Of a stretch of 33,449 nt of DNA, positions 9,686 through 19,079 are shown one piece after another. The notes below the pieces were generated by a model that did not search any database, was not told the origin of the DNA, and saw only the letters and a program-made list of their open reading frames with translations. Source of the DNA: an uncultured Clostridia bacterium (GTDB lineage Bacteria; Bacillota; Clostridia; Christensenellales; CAG-917). The stretch covers positions 1-33,449 of the forward strand of contig CANREO010000004.1 in NCBI GenBank assembly GCA_947629635.1, read 5' to 3'. The translations under genes were made by a program, and so were the position numbers. The stretch's first letter is position 1, and every line of letters begins with the position of its first letter.

Positions 9686-9724
9686 CATAAAAGTTGCAAA
9701 TTTGTCAAAATCCCCCATAGGATG

Positions 9725-9753
9725 TTGACATCTATTCAATATAAAAGTAAAAT
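9725..9753 (+). promoter_or_regulatory. Candidate promoter P1 of glgP
   Basis: TTGACA (9725-9730), 17 nt, TAAAAT (9748-9753). Confidence 0.6.
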
Positions 9754-9766
9754 AAATAACGTCGTC

Positions 9767-9806
9767 TTATAATATGTTACATATTATAAAAGTGAATTGA
9801 TATAAT
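9767..9806 (+). promoter_or_regulatory. Palindromic operator candidate plus extended -10 promoter P2 of glgP
   Basis: TTATAATATG-TTA-CATATTATAA (9767-9789), then TGATATAAT (9798-9806). Confidence 0.5.
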
Positions 9807-9843
9807 GCTTTCGTCCGGGGGAAGCGGAAGGAAGGATGGTAAA

Positions 9844-12273
9844 ATGAAATATAACGTCACTGCTAAGGAATTTGCCGCACAGGTCACTTCCACGCTTGCT
9901 AGATATTTTGGTGTAAAGCCGGAGGACGCCAGCAAGGCCCAAATATATCGCGCAACATGTATTTGCGTGAGAGATATCCTCACACAAACGCGCGTAAACT
10001 TCAAAAAGCAAGTTCATGAAAAAAACGCCAAGCAGATATACTATATGTCCATGGAGTTTTTGCTTGGAAGATCGCTTAAAAATCATCTTTTCAATATGGG
10101 TATCCTCGACGAAGTTACGCATGCGGTTGAAAGTTTCGGCGTCAAAATGGAGGATATTTATGAGTTCGAACCCGACGCCGGGCTCGGCAACGGTGGACTC
10201 GGCAGGTTGGCGGCCGCATATATGGACGCGCTCACTTCTCGCGGTTATGCCGCAAGCGGATTTTCAATACTTTATGACTACGGTCTCTTCAAACAGATCA
10301 TAGTTGACGGGTGGCAACTAGAACAGCCCGACGATTGGCTTAAAATGGGTGATGTATGGCTTGCTCCGCGAATGGAAGAGGTTTATCAAGTGCGTTTCGG
10401 CGGCGTCGTCGATCAAATCTGGGAAGACGGCAAACTTACCGTAAATATGCGCGATTGCACGGTCGTCAACGCAGTGCCGTACGATATGAATATCAGCGGA
10501 TACGATACGCAGACGGTCAATCGTATAAGATTTTGGCATTCCGAGGCGCCGCAGGACTTCGATATCCACATGTTCAGCCGCGGCGAGTACGTAAAAGCAA
10601 GCGCGGCAAAAGCTATGGCGGAATCCATAAACAAGGTGTTGTACCCGGCGGACGACCACATCGAGGGGAAATCTTTGAGGCTCAAGCAACAATATTTCTT
10701 CGTATCTGCGTCCATACAGAGCATTCTGCGCCGTCATCTCAAGACAAATCCGACGTTGGACAATCTTGCGGATTGCGTGGCTATCCATATCAACGACACG
10801 CATCCCACGCTGTGCATCCCCGAATTGATGCGTCTTCTTTTGGACGAATACGGTTACGGTTGGGACGAGGCATGGAAAATTACCAAGGAAACGATTTCCT
10901 ATACAAATCACACGGTCATGGCGGAAGCTTTGGAAAAGTGGCCGCAAGATTTATTCCAGAGTTTGCTTCCGCGCATTTTCCAGATCGTGCACGAAATAAA
11001 TCAGCGCTTCTGCGACGAACTTTGGAAATTCTATCCCAACAATTGGGATATAGTTTCGCACAACGCGATTTTATCCAACGGTCAGGTGAAAATGGCAAAT
11101 CTTTGTCTTGCCACTTCGCATACGATCAACGGCGTCAGCGCGTTGCATAGCGATATACTCAAATACGATGTCTTTGCGGATTATTATCGCATGCATCCCG
11201 AAAAATTTACAAATGTTACAAACGGCATTACTCATCGCCGTTGGGTATGTCAGGCGAATCCCGGATTGGCTAAATTGATCACCGAGCTGATAGGAGATAG
11301 TTGGATCAAGGATGCGGATCGCTTGGAGGATCTGCAAAAATATATGGGCGATAAGCGCGTGCTCGAAAGACTTGGCGAAATCAAACTCGAAAATAAAAAG
11401 GCGCTTGCGAAATATATTCTCGAGCACAATAATGTGCAAATCGATCCAAACAGCATTTTCGACGTACAAGTCAAGCGGTTGCATGAATATAAGAGGCAAT
11501 TGCTGAACGCATTGCACATATTGGATTTGTATCTGAGACTTAAGGACAATCCCAACCTCGACATACAGCCCCGTACTTTTATCTTCGGCGCAAAGGCGGC
11601 GAGCGCGTACTACATGGCGAAGCAAATAATTCGCTTCATTTGCACGCTGGGCGACGTCATAAACAACGATCCCGACATTAACGGCAAGATAAAAGTAGTA
11701 TTTTTGGAAAATTATCGCGTGACGCTTGCCGAAGTCATCATGCCCGCGGCAGAAGTAAGCGAGCAGATCTCTCTCGCCGGCAAAGAGGCCAGCGGCACGG
11801 GCAATATGAAGTTTATGATAAACGGCGCCTTGACTATAGGCACGCTTGACGGCGCTAATGTCGAGATACACCAAAATGTCGGCGACGGAAATATGTTTCT
11901 TTTCGGCATGCTTTCCGAGGAAGTAAATAATCTTTGGAAGAGCGGCTACAATCCTTCGCATTATTATCAGACCAATCCTCGCATCAAGCGGCTCGTAGAC
12001 GCACTTCGTCGCGGTTTGGGCGGCATCTCGTTCGGAGAAATAGCGGACTCTTTGACGATAGGCAGGGGCGGACAACCCGACGGCTATATGGTTCTGGCGG
12101 ATTTTGACAGTTATTGCGCTGCGCAGGAGAGAGTGAACGCCACTTATTCGGATCCTCAAACTTGGAACAGAATGTCTCTCATAAATATTGCAAAAGCGGG
12201 ATTCTTTGCGGCGGACAGAGCCGTAGAGGAATACGCGCAACGCATATGGGGGCTGAAGCCTATACTCAAATAA
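9844..12273 (+). CDS. glgP: Glycogen/starch/alpha-glucan phosphorylase
   Basis: GNGGLGRLAAAYMDAL, RRWVCQANPGL, VQVKRLHEYKRQLLN, KEASGTGNMKFMINGALTIGTLDGANVEI. Start set at 9844 (SD AAGGAAGG); the track start at 9805 lies inside a TATAAT box. Confidence 0.96.
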   Translation: MKYNVTAKEFAAQVTSTLARYFGVKPEDASKAQIYRATCICVRDILTQTRVNFKKQVHEKNAKQIYYMSMEFLLGRSLKNHLFNMGILDEVTHAVESFGVKMEDIYEFEPDAGLGNGGLGRLAAAYMDALTSRGYAASGFSILYDYGLFKQIIVDGWQLEQPDDWLKMGDVWLAPRMEEVYQVRFGGVVDQIWEDGKLTVNMRDCTVVNAVPYDMNISGYDTQTVNRIRFWHSEAPQDFDIHMFSRGEYVKASAAKAMAESINKVLYPADDHIEGKSLRLKQQYFFVSASIQSILRRHLKTNPTLDNLADCVAIHINDTHPTLCIPELMRLLLDEYGYGWDEAWKITKETISYTNHTVMAEALEKWPQDLFQSLLPRIFQIVHEINQRFCDELWKFYPNNWDIVSHNAILSNGQVKMANLCLATSHTINGVSALHSDILKYDVFADYYRMHPEKFTNVTNGITHRRWVCQANPGLAKLITELIGDSWIKDADRLEDLQKYMGDKRVLERLGEIKLENKKALAKYILEHNNVQIDPNSIFDVQVKRLHEYKRQLLNALHILDLYLRLKDNPNLDIQPRTFIFGAKAASAYYMAKQIIRFICTLGDVINNDPDINGKIKVVFLENYRVTLAEVIMPAAEVSEQISLAGKEASGTGNMKFMINGALTIGTLDGANVEIHQNVGDGNMFLFGMLSEEVNNLWKSGYNPSHYYQTNPRIKRLVDALRRGLGGISFGEIADSLTIGRGGQPDGYMVLADFDSYCAAQERVNATYSDPQTWNRMSLINIAKAGFFAADRAVEEYAQRIWGLKPILK

Positions 12274-12289
12274 AGTTGATCAGGTCGCT

Positions 12290-14107
12290 ATGTACAATCC
12301 ATTGTTGCACAAACGCCCATATGGCGCGACTGCGGTAGGCGTGCAGACGCACATCACTTTCCCTCTCGACCCGACGCTTGGCGTCAAGAGGGTTTTTTGC
12401 ATTTTCAGAAAAATATACGAAGAAAATGGCGAGCCTTTTTCGTTGGAGCTCAATAAGATCGCAAGCGACAATGAGGACGTGTTTGAATTGACGTTTGCTT
12501 TGAGCGAGGCGGGCATATATATGTATCGTTTCGAGGGCGAATTGGAAGACGGGACTTTTGCATTTTTCGGGAGAAGTGACGACGGTACGGCCGTACGCGG
12601 CGATTGGTTGCCGGAATGGCAGTTGACTGTATCAAAATATGCATATAAAACCCCTGATTGGGCAAAAAACGGCGTGACATATCAAATATTCGCAGATAGA
12701 TTTTGTAAGGTGGGCGAAAGGCCGTTCAATAAGCGAGGAAGGGTGCATACCTATTGGAACGAGAGGCCCGATATTCAGGAGAGCGGCAAAGATTACAGAG
12801 CGGACGATTTTTTCGGAGGCAACATTAAGGGAATAATTTCCAGATTGGATTATTTGAGTTCGTTAGGCGTGACTTTGATATATCTATCGCCTATATTCGA
12901 ATCATCTTCTAATCACCGCTACGACACGGGCGACTATCTGCGCATCGACGAGTTTTTCGGCAGCGAGGAAGAGTTTGACGAGCTTGTCGAAAAAGCAAAA
13001 AAATATGGTATAAGGATAATGCTGGATGGCGTTTTCAACCATACGGGCGCGGACAGTTTATACTTCAACAAGTTTGGCAATTACCCTACGCTCGGCGCGT
13101 ATCAAAGCCCCCGTTCGCCATATTACGATTGGTACTATTTTACCGATTATCCCGACTTTTATCGTTGTTGGTGGGGGAGCACGGTCGTGCCCACCGTCAA
13201 CAAGACCGCTTACGGTTTCAGGCAACTCATACTCGGAAACGACGGCGTGATAGACAAGTGGTCCAAAAAAGGCGTATCGGGCTGGCGCTTAGACGTAGTA
13301 GACGAACTTCCCATAGATTTCACAGATGATCTATGTCAGCGAATACGGCAGGAGGGCGACGATATGCTTATTGTCGGGGAAGTTTGGGAGGACGCTTCCG
13401 TAAAAGTTTCCTATGACAAGTGGCGGCCGTACTTTATGGGGGATCAACTCCATTCGGTGATGAACTATCCCTTCAAAGAGGCAATTATCGATTTAACGTT
13501 GACAAACGATATAGATAAATTCAAAAAAGCGGTCTCGCTGATTTGCGAGCACTATCCCAAGCAGAGTCTCGACGTACTGATGAATTTGGTGGGCAGTCAC
13601 GATACGGTGCGCGCGCTTACAGTTTTGAGCGGCGTTAAGCCGCCGGAAAGTAAGCGCGAACGTGCGGATTTCAAGTTGTCAAAAGAGGAGTATGCGCTTG
13701 CGCGCAAAAGATTGGAATTTGCTTCGGCGCTACAATATCTGTTGCCCGGGGTGCCCTGCATTTATTACGGCGATGAAGCCGGAGTACAGGGGTTTGAGGA
13801 TCCGCTCAACAGAGCCGCTTATCCTTGGGGAAGAGAGGACGAGGAGCTTATAAAACATTACCGCCGACTGGGCGATATGCGCAAGCGATATAAAGAACTT
13901 TTGCAAGGCGAGTTGCATTTCGAACCAGATGAAGCGCTTGTCGTATTCGACCGCCGTTCGCCTTACGGCACGCTCAGAGTCTATGCCAACGCCTCAGACA
14001 AAACGTATGTGCGCGGCTGCGAGGGCGTGGACGCCATGTCGGGCAAAAAAATCAATTCGCGTATAAGAATAACCCCATGTTCCGTCAGGGCAATCGTGCT
14101 CGATTGA
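12290..14107 (+). CDS. GH13 alpha-amylase family protein (neopullulanase-like)
   Basis: GVTYQIFADRF, IMLDGVFNHTG, GWRLDVVDELP, IVGEVWEDA, LVGSHDTVRAL: GH13 conserved regions. Confidence 0.92.
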   Translation: MYNPLLHKRPYGATAVGVQTHITFPLDPTLGVKRVFCIFRKIYEENGEPFSLELNKIASDNEDVFELTFALSEAGIYMYRFEGELEDGTFAFFGRSDDGTAVRGDWLPEWQLTVSKYAYKTPDWAKNGVTYQIFADRFCKVGERPFNKRGRVHTYWNERPDIQESGKDYRADDFFGGNIKGIISRLDYLSSLGVTLIYLSPIFESSSNHRYDTGDYLRIDEFFGSEEEFDELVEKAKKYGIRIMLDGVFNHTGADSLYFNKFGNYPTLGAYQSPRSPYYDWYYFTDYPDFYRCWWGSTVVPTVNKTAYGFRQLILGNDGVIDKWSKKGVSGWRLDVVDELPIDFTDDLCQRIRQEGDDMLIVGEVWEDASVKVSYDKWRPYFMGDQLHSVMNYPFKEAIIDLTLTNDIDKFKKAVSLICEHYPKQSLDVLMNLVGSHDTVRALTVLSGVKPPESKRERADFKLSKEEYALARKRLEFASALQYLLPGVPCIYYGDEAGVQGFEDPLNRAAYPWGREDEELIKHYRRLGDMRKRYKELLQGELHFEPDEALVVFDRRSPYGTLRVYANASDKTYVRGCEGVDAMSGKKINSRIRITPCSVRAIVLD

Positions 14108-14146
14108 ATGCGGAGGGTTTTCGAATTTTATTCATAGTCTTTTGTC

Positions 14147-14175
14147 TTGCCATATATCTTGATTTCTTTTATAAT
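14147..14175 (+). promoter_or_regulatory. SigA-type promoter of the MFS transporter gene
   Basis: TTGCCA (14147-14152), 17 nt, TATAAT (14170-14175). Confidence 0.6.
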
Positions 14176-14215
14176 AAGGTAAGAGTATTCAATTCAATAC
14201 AAGCAGGAGAATTTT

Positions 14216-16198
14216 ATGAGAAAAGAAAAACAGGCCGAACCCGTTCTCGACGAAAATGGTAGGTCTCCTCTCAAACTTGATTATCCTCAAACGTTCAAGG
14301 TCGGCTTCGCGTTTGCAATCATAATGTTGTTTTGGACGGCGTACGATTTTGTCGTGCCTCTCCTTTTGGAGCATGCATACGGCTTGCCTAATTCGCTGCG
14401 TGGACTCATCATGGGTCTTGACAATCTGTTGTCGCTGTTTATGTTGCCGCTTTTCGGCAAGTTGAGCGACAATGCGCACGGTAAACTCGCTAAAAAATTC
14501 GGCCGCCGCACGCCATTCATCGTAATTGGTACCATTGCGTCGGTGATTCTTATGGTTTTTGTCCCCGTCGCTACGCTGAATCAGCAAAAGAAAGCGGACA
14601 AATTGAGCGCGGAAATTGCGGCGCAGATCAATGATGACGAATTTATGGAAGCAACGCTTACGGAGTGGTATGACAATGCCGTAAAAGGAGCGGACGGAGC
14701 TTCCAACTATTGTGACCTGAATTATCTTAATAAAAACGAAATAACGCGCGATGAATTTATTGCCATAAGATATGACGCGAAGATGACGTCGAAAAAGGCG
14801 TTTTTGGGTATGTTGGGCGATACGACGTATTTCTATGACGGAGTGCAAATAGATGATTTAAGCGCCAAACCCGACGGGTCTGCCAAGACATATCGGCAGA
14901 TACTCGACGGCAACGCCGATTACAACAAATATGTCGCGAGCGGCATGAACAATTATACCTCGGACAGGATTTACAACGAGATCACCAAAGTCAGCGGACA
15001 GGCAAGCATAGGCGTTTATATGGTTATTTTATTGCTGGTGCTGGTCGCGATGGCGACTTTCAGAAGCCCGGCGGTCGCTCTCATGCCGGACGTCACGCCA
15101 AAGCCGCTGCGCTCTCAGGGCAACGCCGTCATCAATCTGTGCGGCGGCATAGGCGGGGCAATAGCCTTCCTCATATATACGGTAGTGCTGTTTGGCGAAC
15201 GGTTGGAAAACTACGTTATCATATTTGCCTCGGCTGCCGCGGGCATGCTGCTGTTGCTGGCCGGTTTCTTAGCGCTTGTCAAAGAGCGAAAGATGGTTGA
15301 AAAATGCCAGCAGATCTGCAAAGATTACGAGATTGACGATTTTTCCGAGGACGAAAGCGAAGAGACGGAAAAGTTTGCGGATCAATTGCGAAGAGAAGGA
15401 GAAATTGCGGAGTTGAGCGAGGGTCGCGAAGCGAACGTTTCGGTCGAGGCCGGCGAAACCGAACCGCATGAAGAGACCGGCGCGCAACGCGTAAGAAGAC
15501 GCACCCCCAAGCAGTGGTGGACGGAAAAATCGAAGGAAGAAAGGGCAAAATTGGTGTCATTTTGGCTTATACTCGGGTCCATATTTATGTGGTTTATGGG
15601 CTATAACGCCATATCCTCCAATCTTTCGATTTACACCACCAAGGAATTGAATCTTTCTGCCGGCGTAGCTTCGATAATATCCGGCGTCAGCATGGGCGTC
15701 AGCGCAATAGCGTTTATCCCGGTAGGGTATATGGCGGCAAAAATAGGCAGGCGAAAATCTATCATTATAGGGTTTATGCTTGCTGTCATATCTTTCGTGT
15801 TGGTATTCGCTTTTGTCAGGACAAATTCCAACGAGATGATCCCGTCGGCGTTGTTCTCTCTATTCTATCTTATTGCCGGTTTCGGACTTATAATTGCGAA
15901 CGTCAACACATTCCCCATGGTGACCGAGCTTTCTACGTCGAGGACGGTCGGCCAATACACAGGCTATTATTATATGGCGACGATGTCCGCGCAAGCGATA
16001 ACTCCTTTCCTCGGAGGCCTTGTCATGGATCATATTTCCAATCGAGGGCTGTTTGTTTACAGCGCGATTTGCGTCGTGATCGCAATAGTGCTAATGTTGT
16101 TTGTCAAACACGGCGACAGCATAAAACTTGTAAAAGGCAGACGTCTCACAAAAGAGGAGAAGAAGCAAATCAGACTTGACGCGCTTGACGCGGATTGA
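14216..16198 (+). CDS. MFS transporter (sugar carrier-like) with large extramembrane insertions
   Basis: Multiple hydrophobic spans, cytoplasmic FGRRTPF and AAKIGRRKS motifs; SD AGGAG; adjacent to amylase and phosphorylase genes. Confidence 0.82.
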   Translation: MRKEKQAEPVLDENGRSPLKLDYPQTFKVGFAFAIIMLFWTAYDFVVPLLLEHAYGLPNSLRGLIMGLDNLLSLFMLPLFGKLSDNAHGKLAKKFGRRTPFIVIGTIASVILMVFVPVATLNQQKKADKLSAEIAAQINDDEFMEATLTEWYDNAVKGADGASNYCDLNYLNKNEITRDEFIAIRYDAKMTSKKAFLGMLGDTTYFYDGVQIDDLSAKPDGSAKTYRQILDGNADYNKYVASGMNNYTSDRIYNEITKVSGQASIGVYMVILLLVLVAMATFRSPAVALMPDVTPKPLRSQGNAVINLCGGIGGAIAFLIYTVVLFGERLENYVIIFASAAAGMLLLLAGFLALVKERKMVEKCQQICKDYEIDDFSEDESEETEKFADQLRREGEIAELSEGREANVSVEAGETEPHEETGAQRVRRRTPKQWWTEKSKEERAKLVSFWLILGSIFMWFMGYNAISSNLSIYTTKELNLSAGVASIISGVSMGVSAIAFIPVGYMAAKIGRRKSIIIGFMLAVISFVLVFAFVRTNSNEMIPSALFSLFYLIAGFGLIIANVNTFPMVTELSTSRTVGQYTGYYYMATMSAQAITPFLGGLVMDHISNRGLFVYSAICVVIAIVLMLFVKHGDSIKLVKGRRLTKEEKKQIRLDALDAD

Positions 16199-16333
16199 CG
16201 GACTGAGCGCTCGGCGAGTCTTTTATAAAACCTTTAAACGCGAATAGTGAAAAAAGCTTAATTTTGCGACAATTATATCTGAATTCGTAGTAAACGAGTC
16301 GCGCTTTTATCGTGCGGAAAAACTATAGAAAAG

Positions 16334-17458
16334 TCAATCCGCAGGAAGATAATTTATCTCTTGAGATACGTTTTTTTGCGTGGAAAATTTTATTGCGCCG
16401 TCCTTGTCGACGGTGAGTGTGACGGTGCCGTTGTTGTCGGTGCGGTACAACGTCATACTGCGCGCGCTCAGGCGTGCGAGAGTTTCCATAGTCGGGTGCC
16501 CGTGCTTCAAACCGCAACTTATTACGGCATATTCGCAATTTACCGCATCCAAAAACTCGTCAAGCGAGGATGTTGCGCTTCCGTGATGAGCAACTTTCAG
16601 GACATCGCAATCTATATAGCCTATTCGTTGGGCGATCAAGGGTTCGTTTTTGCTATTGCTGTCGCCCGTAAAAACTATGCGGCGCCCGTTGTATTCAAGT
16701 ATTCCCACCGGAGAGATCGCATTTAGCGCCTCGGCGTCGCCTAGCCCCTTTTGCGCGTAATATTCCTCTGTCGGGCAGTAGAAAGTCAACCTGTATGTAT
16801 CCGTAGCGATTATTATGCCGTTTGTGTGCTCATCGGGATCCATGTTGAGATGAATGGTGCAATTCGGTTCGGATAGCGCGCTTATAAAGAATTCCGCATA
16901 TACGTCCGTAGACACGACGTCGGGGTCGGTGAACATAGACAACTTTTTGCTGTCAAGTTCGGCAATGTAGTTTTTGAGTTGATCTTTATCCGATACTGCG
17001 AGGATGTTCGGCATATAAATGTTGCGCACATCGTATTTGTCTATCACCGCGTCAAGATAACCTACATGGTCGGAATCGGTGTGAGTAAGCATAAGGTGGT
17101 CTATCGTATCGTCGGCGTTGAGTTTGTCGATGGCGGCGATCGCCTCTTTCTCCGACGAGCCCTTTGAAGAGCCGCAATCTATCACCATGTCTGAGCCGTC
17201 GGGAAATTCTATGTAAATACAGTCGCCTTGTCCCACGTCTACGAAACAGACGGTAAGCACGCCGTCACCCTTGGCAAGAGGTTCGCCGAGTACGAGCGAT
17301 ATAAGCTTATTCCAAGTTTCGGGGAAGGCGAAGTATATCACCGCAATCGAGATCGCAATGACCAGTATCACCGCTATGACCGCGATCAGCGCCGCAAGCG
17401 GATATTTTTTTGCCGTCTTTTCGGCGGCGGATCTGACTTTGGAAGATGCCTTGGACAT
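16334..17458 (-). CDS. Membrane-anchored MBL-fold hydrolase, ComEC/Rec2-like C-terminal domain
   Basis: N-terminal TM segment, then VCFVDVGQGDCIYIEFPDG, LMLTHTDSDHVGYLDAV, IVFTGDSNSKNE, DVLKVAHHGSATSS. Confidence 0.88.
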   Translation of the reverse strand: MSKASSKVRSAAEKTAKKYPLAALIAVIAVILVIAISIAVIYFAFPETWNKLISLVLGEPLAKGDGVLTVCFVDVGQGDCIYIEFPDGSDMVIDCGSSKGSSEKEAIAAIDKLNADDTIDHLMLTHTDSDHVGYLDAVIDKYDVRNIYMPNILAVSDKDQLKNYIAELDSKKLSMFTDPDVVSTDVYAEFFISALSEPNCTIHLNMDPDEHTNGIIIATDTYRLTFYCPTEEYYAQKGLGDAEALNAISPVGILEYNGRRIVFTGDSNSKNEPLIAQRIGYIDCDVLKVAHHGSATSSLDEFLDAVNCEYAVISCGLKHGHPTMETLARLSARSMTLYRTDNNGTVTLTVDKDGAIKFSTQKNVSQEINYLPAD

Positions 17459-17464
17459 GGTTAT

Positions 17465-17493
17465 ATTATATAAATTTTACCGCCGAAAGGCAA
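17465..17493 (-). promoter_or_regulatory. SigA-type promoter of the MBL gene, placed for a leaderless transcript
   Basis: Minus strand TTGCCT-17 nt-TATAAT-ATAACC-ATG (17458). Confidence 0.6.
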
Positions 17494-17533
17494 TAAATTT
17501 AAAAGTTTAGCGCATATGACTTTGCGTTTGCAA

Positions 17534-17558
17534 ACAAAAAGCCCTTCCGAAGAAGGGC
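17534..17558 (-). terminator. Rho-independent terminator of the DUF362 gene
   Basis: Minus strand GCCCTTC-TTCG-GAAGGGC-TTTTTG, 6 nt beyond the stop codon. Confidence 0.88.
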
Positions 17559-17563
17559 GTAGC

Positions 17564-18430
17564 TTACAGCCGTATCAATTGATAGTCTCTTGTGCCTACG
17601 TTAAGCGCCGCTGCAGCTTCTATCGTATGCACGCCGTTGCGGCTCTCCACACGCTCGAGGAAGTGTTTTTGTCCCGGGTCGTCTTTGGCGGCGTATACAA
17701 GGTCGATGCAGGCCTGATCTATAGCTACCGGATCAAGCGACGCCAATATGCCGATATCTTTTATGCACGGGTCCTCCGCTTTTGCGCAGCAATCGCAGTC
17801 GACAGACATGTTTTTCATGACATTGATATATGCCGCGCGGCCCTCGAACAGCCGGACTACGGAATGCGCCGCGTCCGCCATCGATTCCAAAAACTTATTT
17901 TGGTTGGAAGTCCAGATGAGTTTAGGATGACCGGCGCCGTGAATGTATGCTTTGCCGTATGATGAAGCGATGCCTATGGACAACTGCTTCAATGCGCCGC
18001 CGTAGCCTCCTCTCGGATGACCTTTGAAGTGCGACAGCACCAAAAGCGAGGAGTAGTTTGTCAAATTTTTGCCCACATAATTTGCTTTTATCATGTGACC
18101 GTCGGGGATGTCGAGTTTGAGGTCAGGGCCTTCTGCGTCAAGCAAATCGACGTCGAAAAGCTTGCTCCAACCGTGAAGTTCCAGCGTCCTGAGATGCTTT
18201 TCCGTAGTGTTGCGCTCGCCGGGATATGCGGTGTTGCACTCCGTCACGGTGCCGTGGACCGCCTCGATCATAGGTTGCCAAAATTCGGGACGGAGAAAGT
18301 TTTGATTGCCTACCTCGCCGCTGTGCACTTTCACCGCGACCTTGTCGGGCAGAGTTACGCCGAGATGATTATACAATTCCAAAACTTTTTGAGGAGTGAT
18401 CTCTTCAGAAAAATATACCTTTGCAGTCAT
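17564..18430 (-). CDS. DUF362 domain-containing protein
   Basis: VAVKVHSGEVGN, LVLSHFKGHPRGGYGGALKQLSIGIAS, CDCCAKAEDPCIKDIGILASLDPVAIDQACIDLV; SD AAAGGAG. Confidence 0.85.
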   Translation of the reverse strand: MTAKVYFSEEITPQKVLELYNHLGVTLPDKVAVKVHSGEVGNQNFLRPEFWQPMIEAVHGTVTECNTAYPGERNTTEKHLRTLELHGWSKLFDVDLLDAEGPDLKLDIPDGHMIKANYVGKNLTNYSSLLVLSHFKGHPRGGYGGALKQLSIGIASSYGKAYIHGAGHPKLIWTSNQNKFLESMADAAHSVVRLFEGRAAYINVMKNMSVDCDCCAKAEDPCIKDIGILASLDPVAIDQACIDLVYAAKDDPGQKHFLERVESRNGVHTIEAAAALNVGTRDYQLIRL

Positions 18431-18557
18431 AACGTTGCTCCTTTAAGATGATAGCTATATAATACTACATTGGGTCGGAATTTTCAACTGCAAATAGCAA
18501 TTGTGCGCAAGATGAGTTGCGCGCATAGGATGCACGACCTGTTGTCCTGTTTGAAAT

Positions 18558-18611
18558 TTGACGTGCGAAGCTCTATTATTTATTGTATTTTCGCGCAGTT
18601 TATGGTACAAT
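18558..18611 (+). promoter_or_regulatory. Two candidate promoters of mrnC; the proximal one is placed for a leaderless transcript
   Basis: TTGACG-17-TATTGT (18558-18586) and TTGTAT-17-TACAAT (18583-18611) with TGG extended -10; ATG 6 nt after TACAAT. Confidence 0.55.
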
Positions 18612-18617
18612 CGGGCT

Positions 18618-19076
18618 ATGACGGACGACAACTACTTTTTCAGCCTTGCAACGCCCATAGACAGAGACGCGGCACAAAATATCTCGCCTACGTCGCTTGC
18701 GTTTGTCGGCGACGCAGTGCAAACTTTGTATGTTCGCGCGCGTCTTGCCGCAACATCCGTGCAGAAAACGACCGTGCTCCATCACGAAGCGGCCAAGGTC
18801 GTCAACGCCGTCGCGCAGTCGGAAGAGGCGAGGAATTTGTTTCCGCAATTCACCGACGAAGAGGCGGAGATTTATCGTAGGGCACGCAACGCAAAAATGC
18901 TCAATTCCGCAAAAAACGCCGACATCGGGCAATACAGACGCGCAAGTGGGCTCGAGGCGGTGCTCGGCTATTTGTATCTTGTCGGCGACTCGGACAGACT
19001 AAACAAAATGTTGTCGCTCTCATTCGAACTCGCAACCGGCGCGGAAGCGGTAAAAATCGAAAACGAGGAGAAATAA
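18618..19076 (+). CDS. mrnC: Mini-ribonuclease III
   Basis: SPTSLAFVGDAVQTLYVRARL, RRARNAKMLNSAKNADIGQYRRASGLEAVLGYLYLVGD; directly upstream of rlmB. Start moved from 18558 to 18618. Confidence 0.9.
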   Translation: MTDDNYFFSLATPIDRDAAQNISPTSLAFVGDAVQTLYVRARLAATSVQKTTVLHHEAAKVVNAVAQSEEARNLFPQFTDEEAEIYRRARNAKMLNSAKNADIGQYRRASGLEAVLGYLYLVGDSDRLNKMLSLSFELATGAEAVKIENEEK

Positions 19077-19079
19077 TAT

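Noticed and set aside
10356-11150. 264-aa plus ORF inside glgP
   Set aside because: Alternative frame of glgP with low-complexity basic composition.
16199-16330. Possible terminator GACTGAGCGCTCGGCGAGTCTTTT after the MFS gene
   Set aside because: Only a 4-bp stem with ambiguous inner pairing; not strong enough to call.
18430-18480. TATTATATAG upstream of the DUF362 gene as a leaderless promoter
   Set aside because: A clear SD (AAAGGAGC) precedes the ATG, so this is an ordinary leadered transcript.
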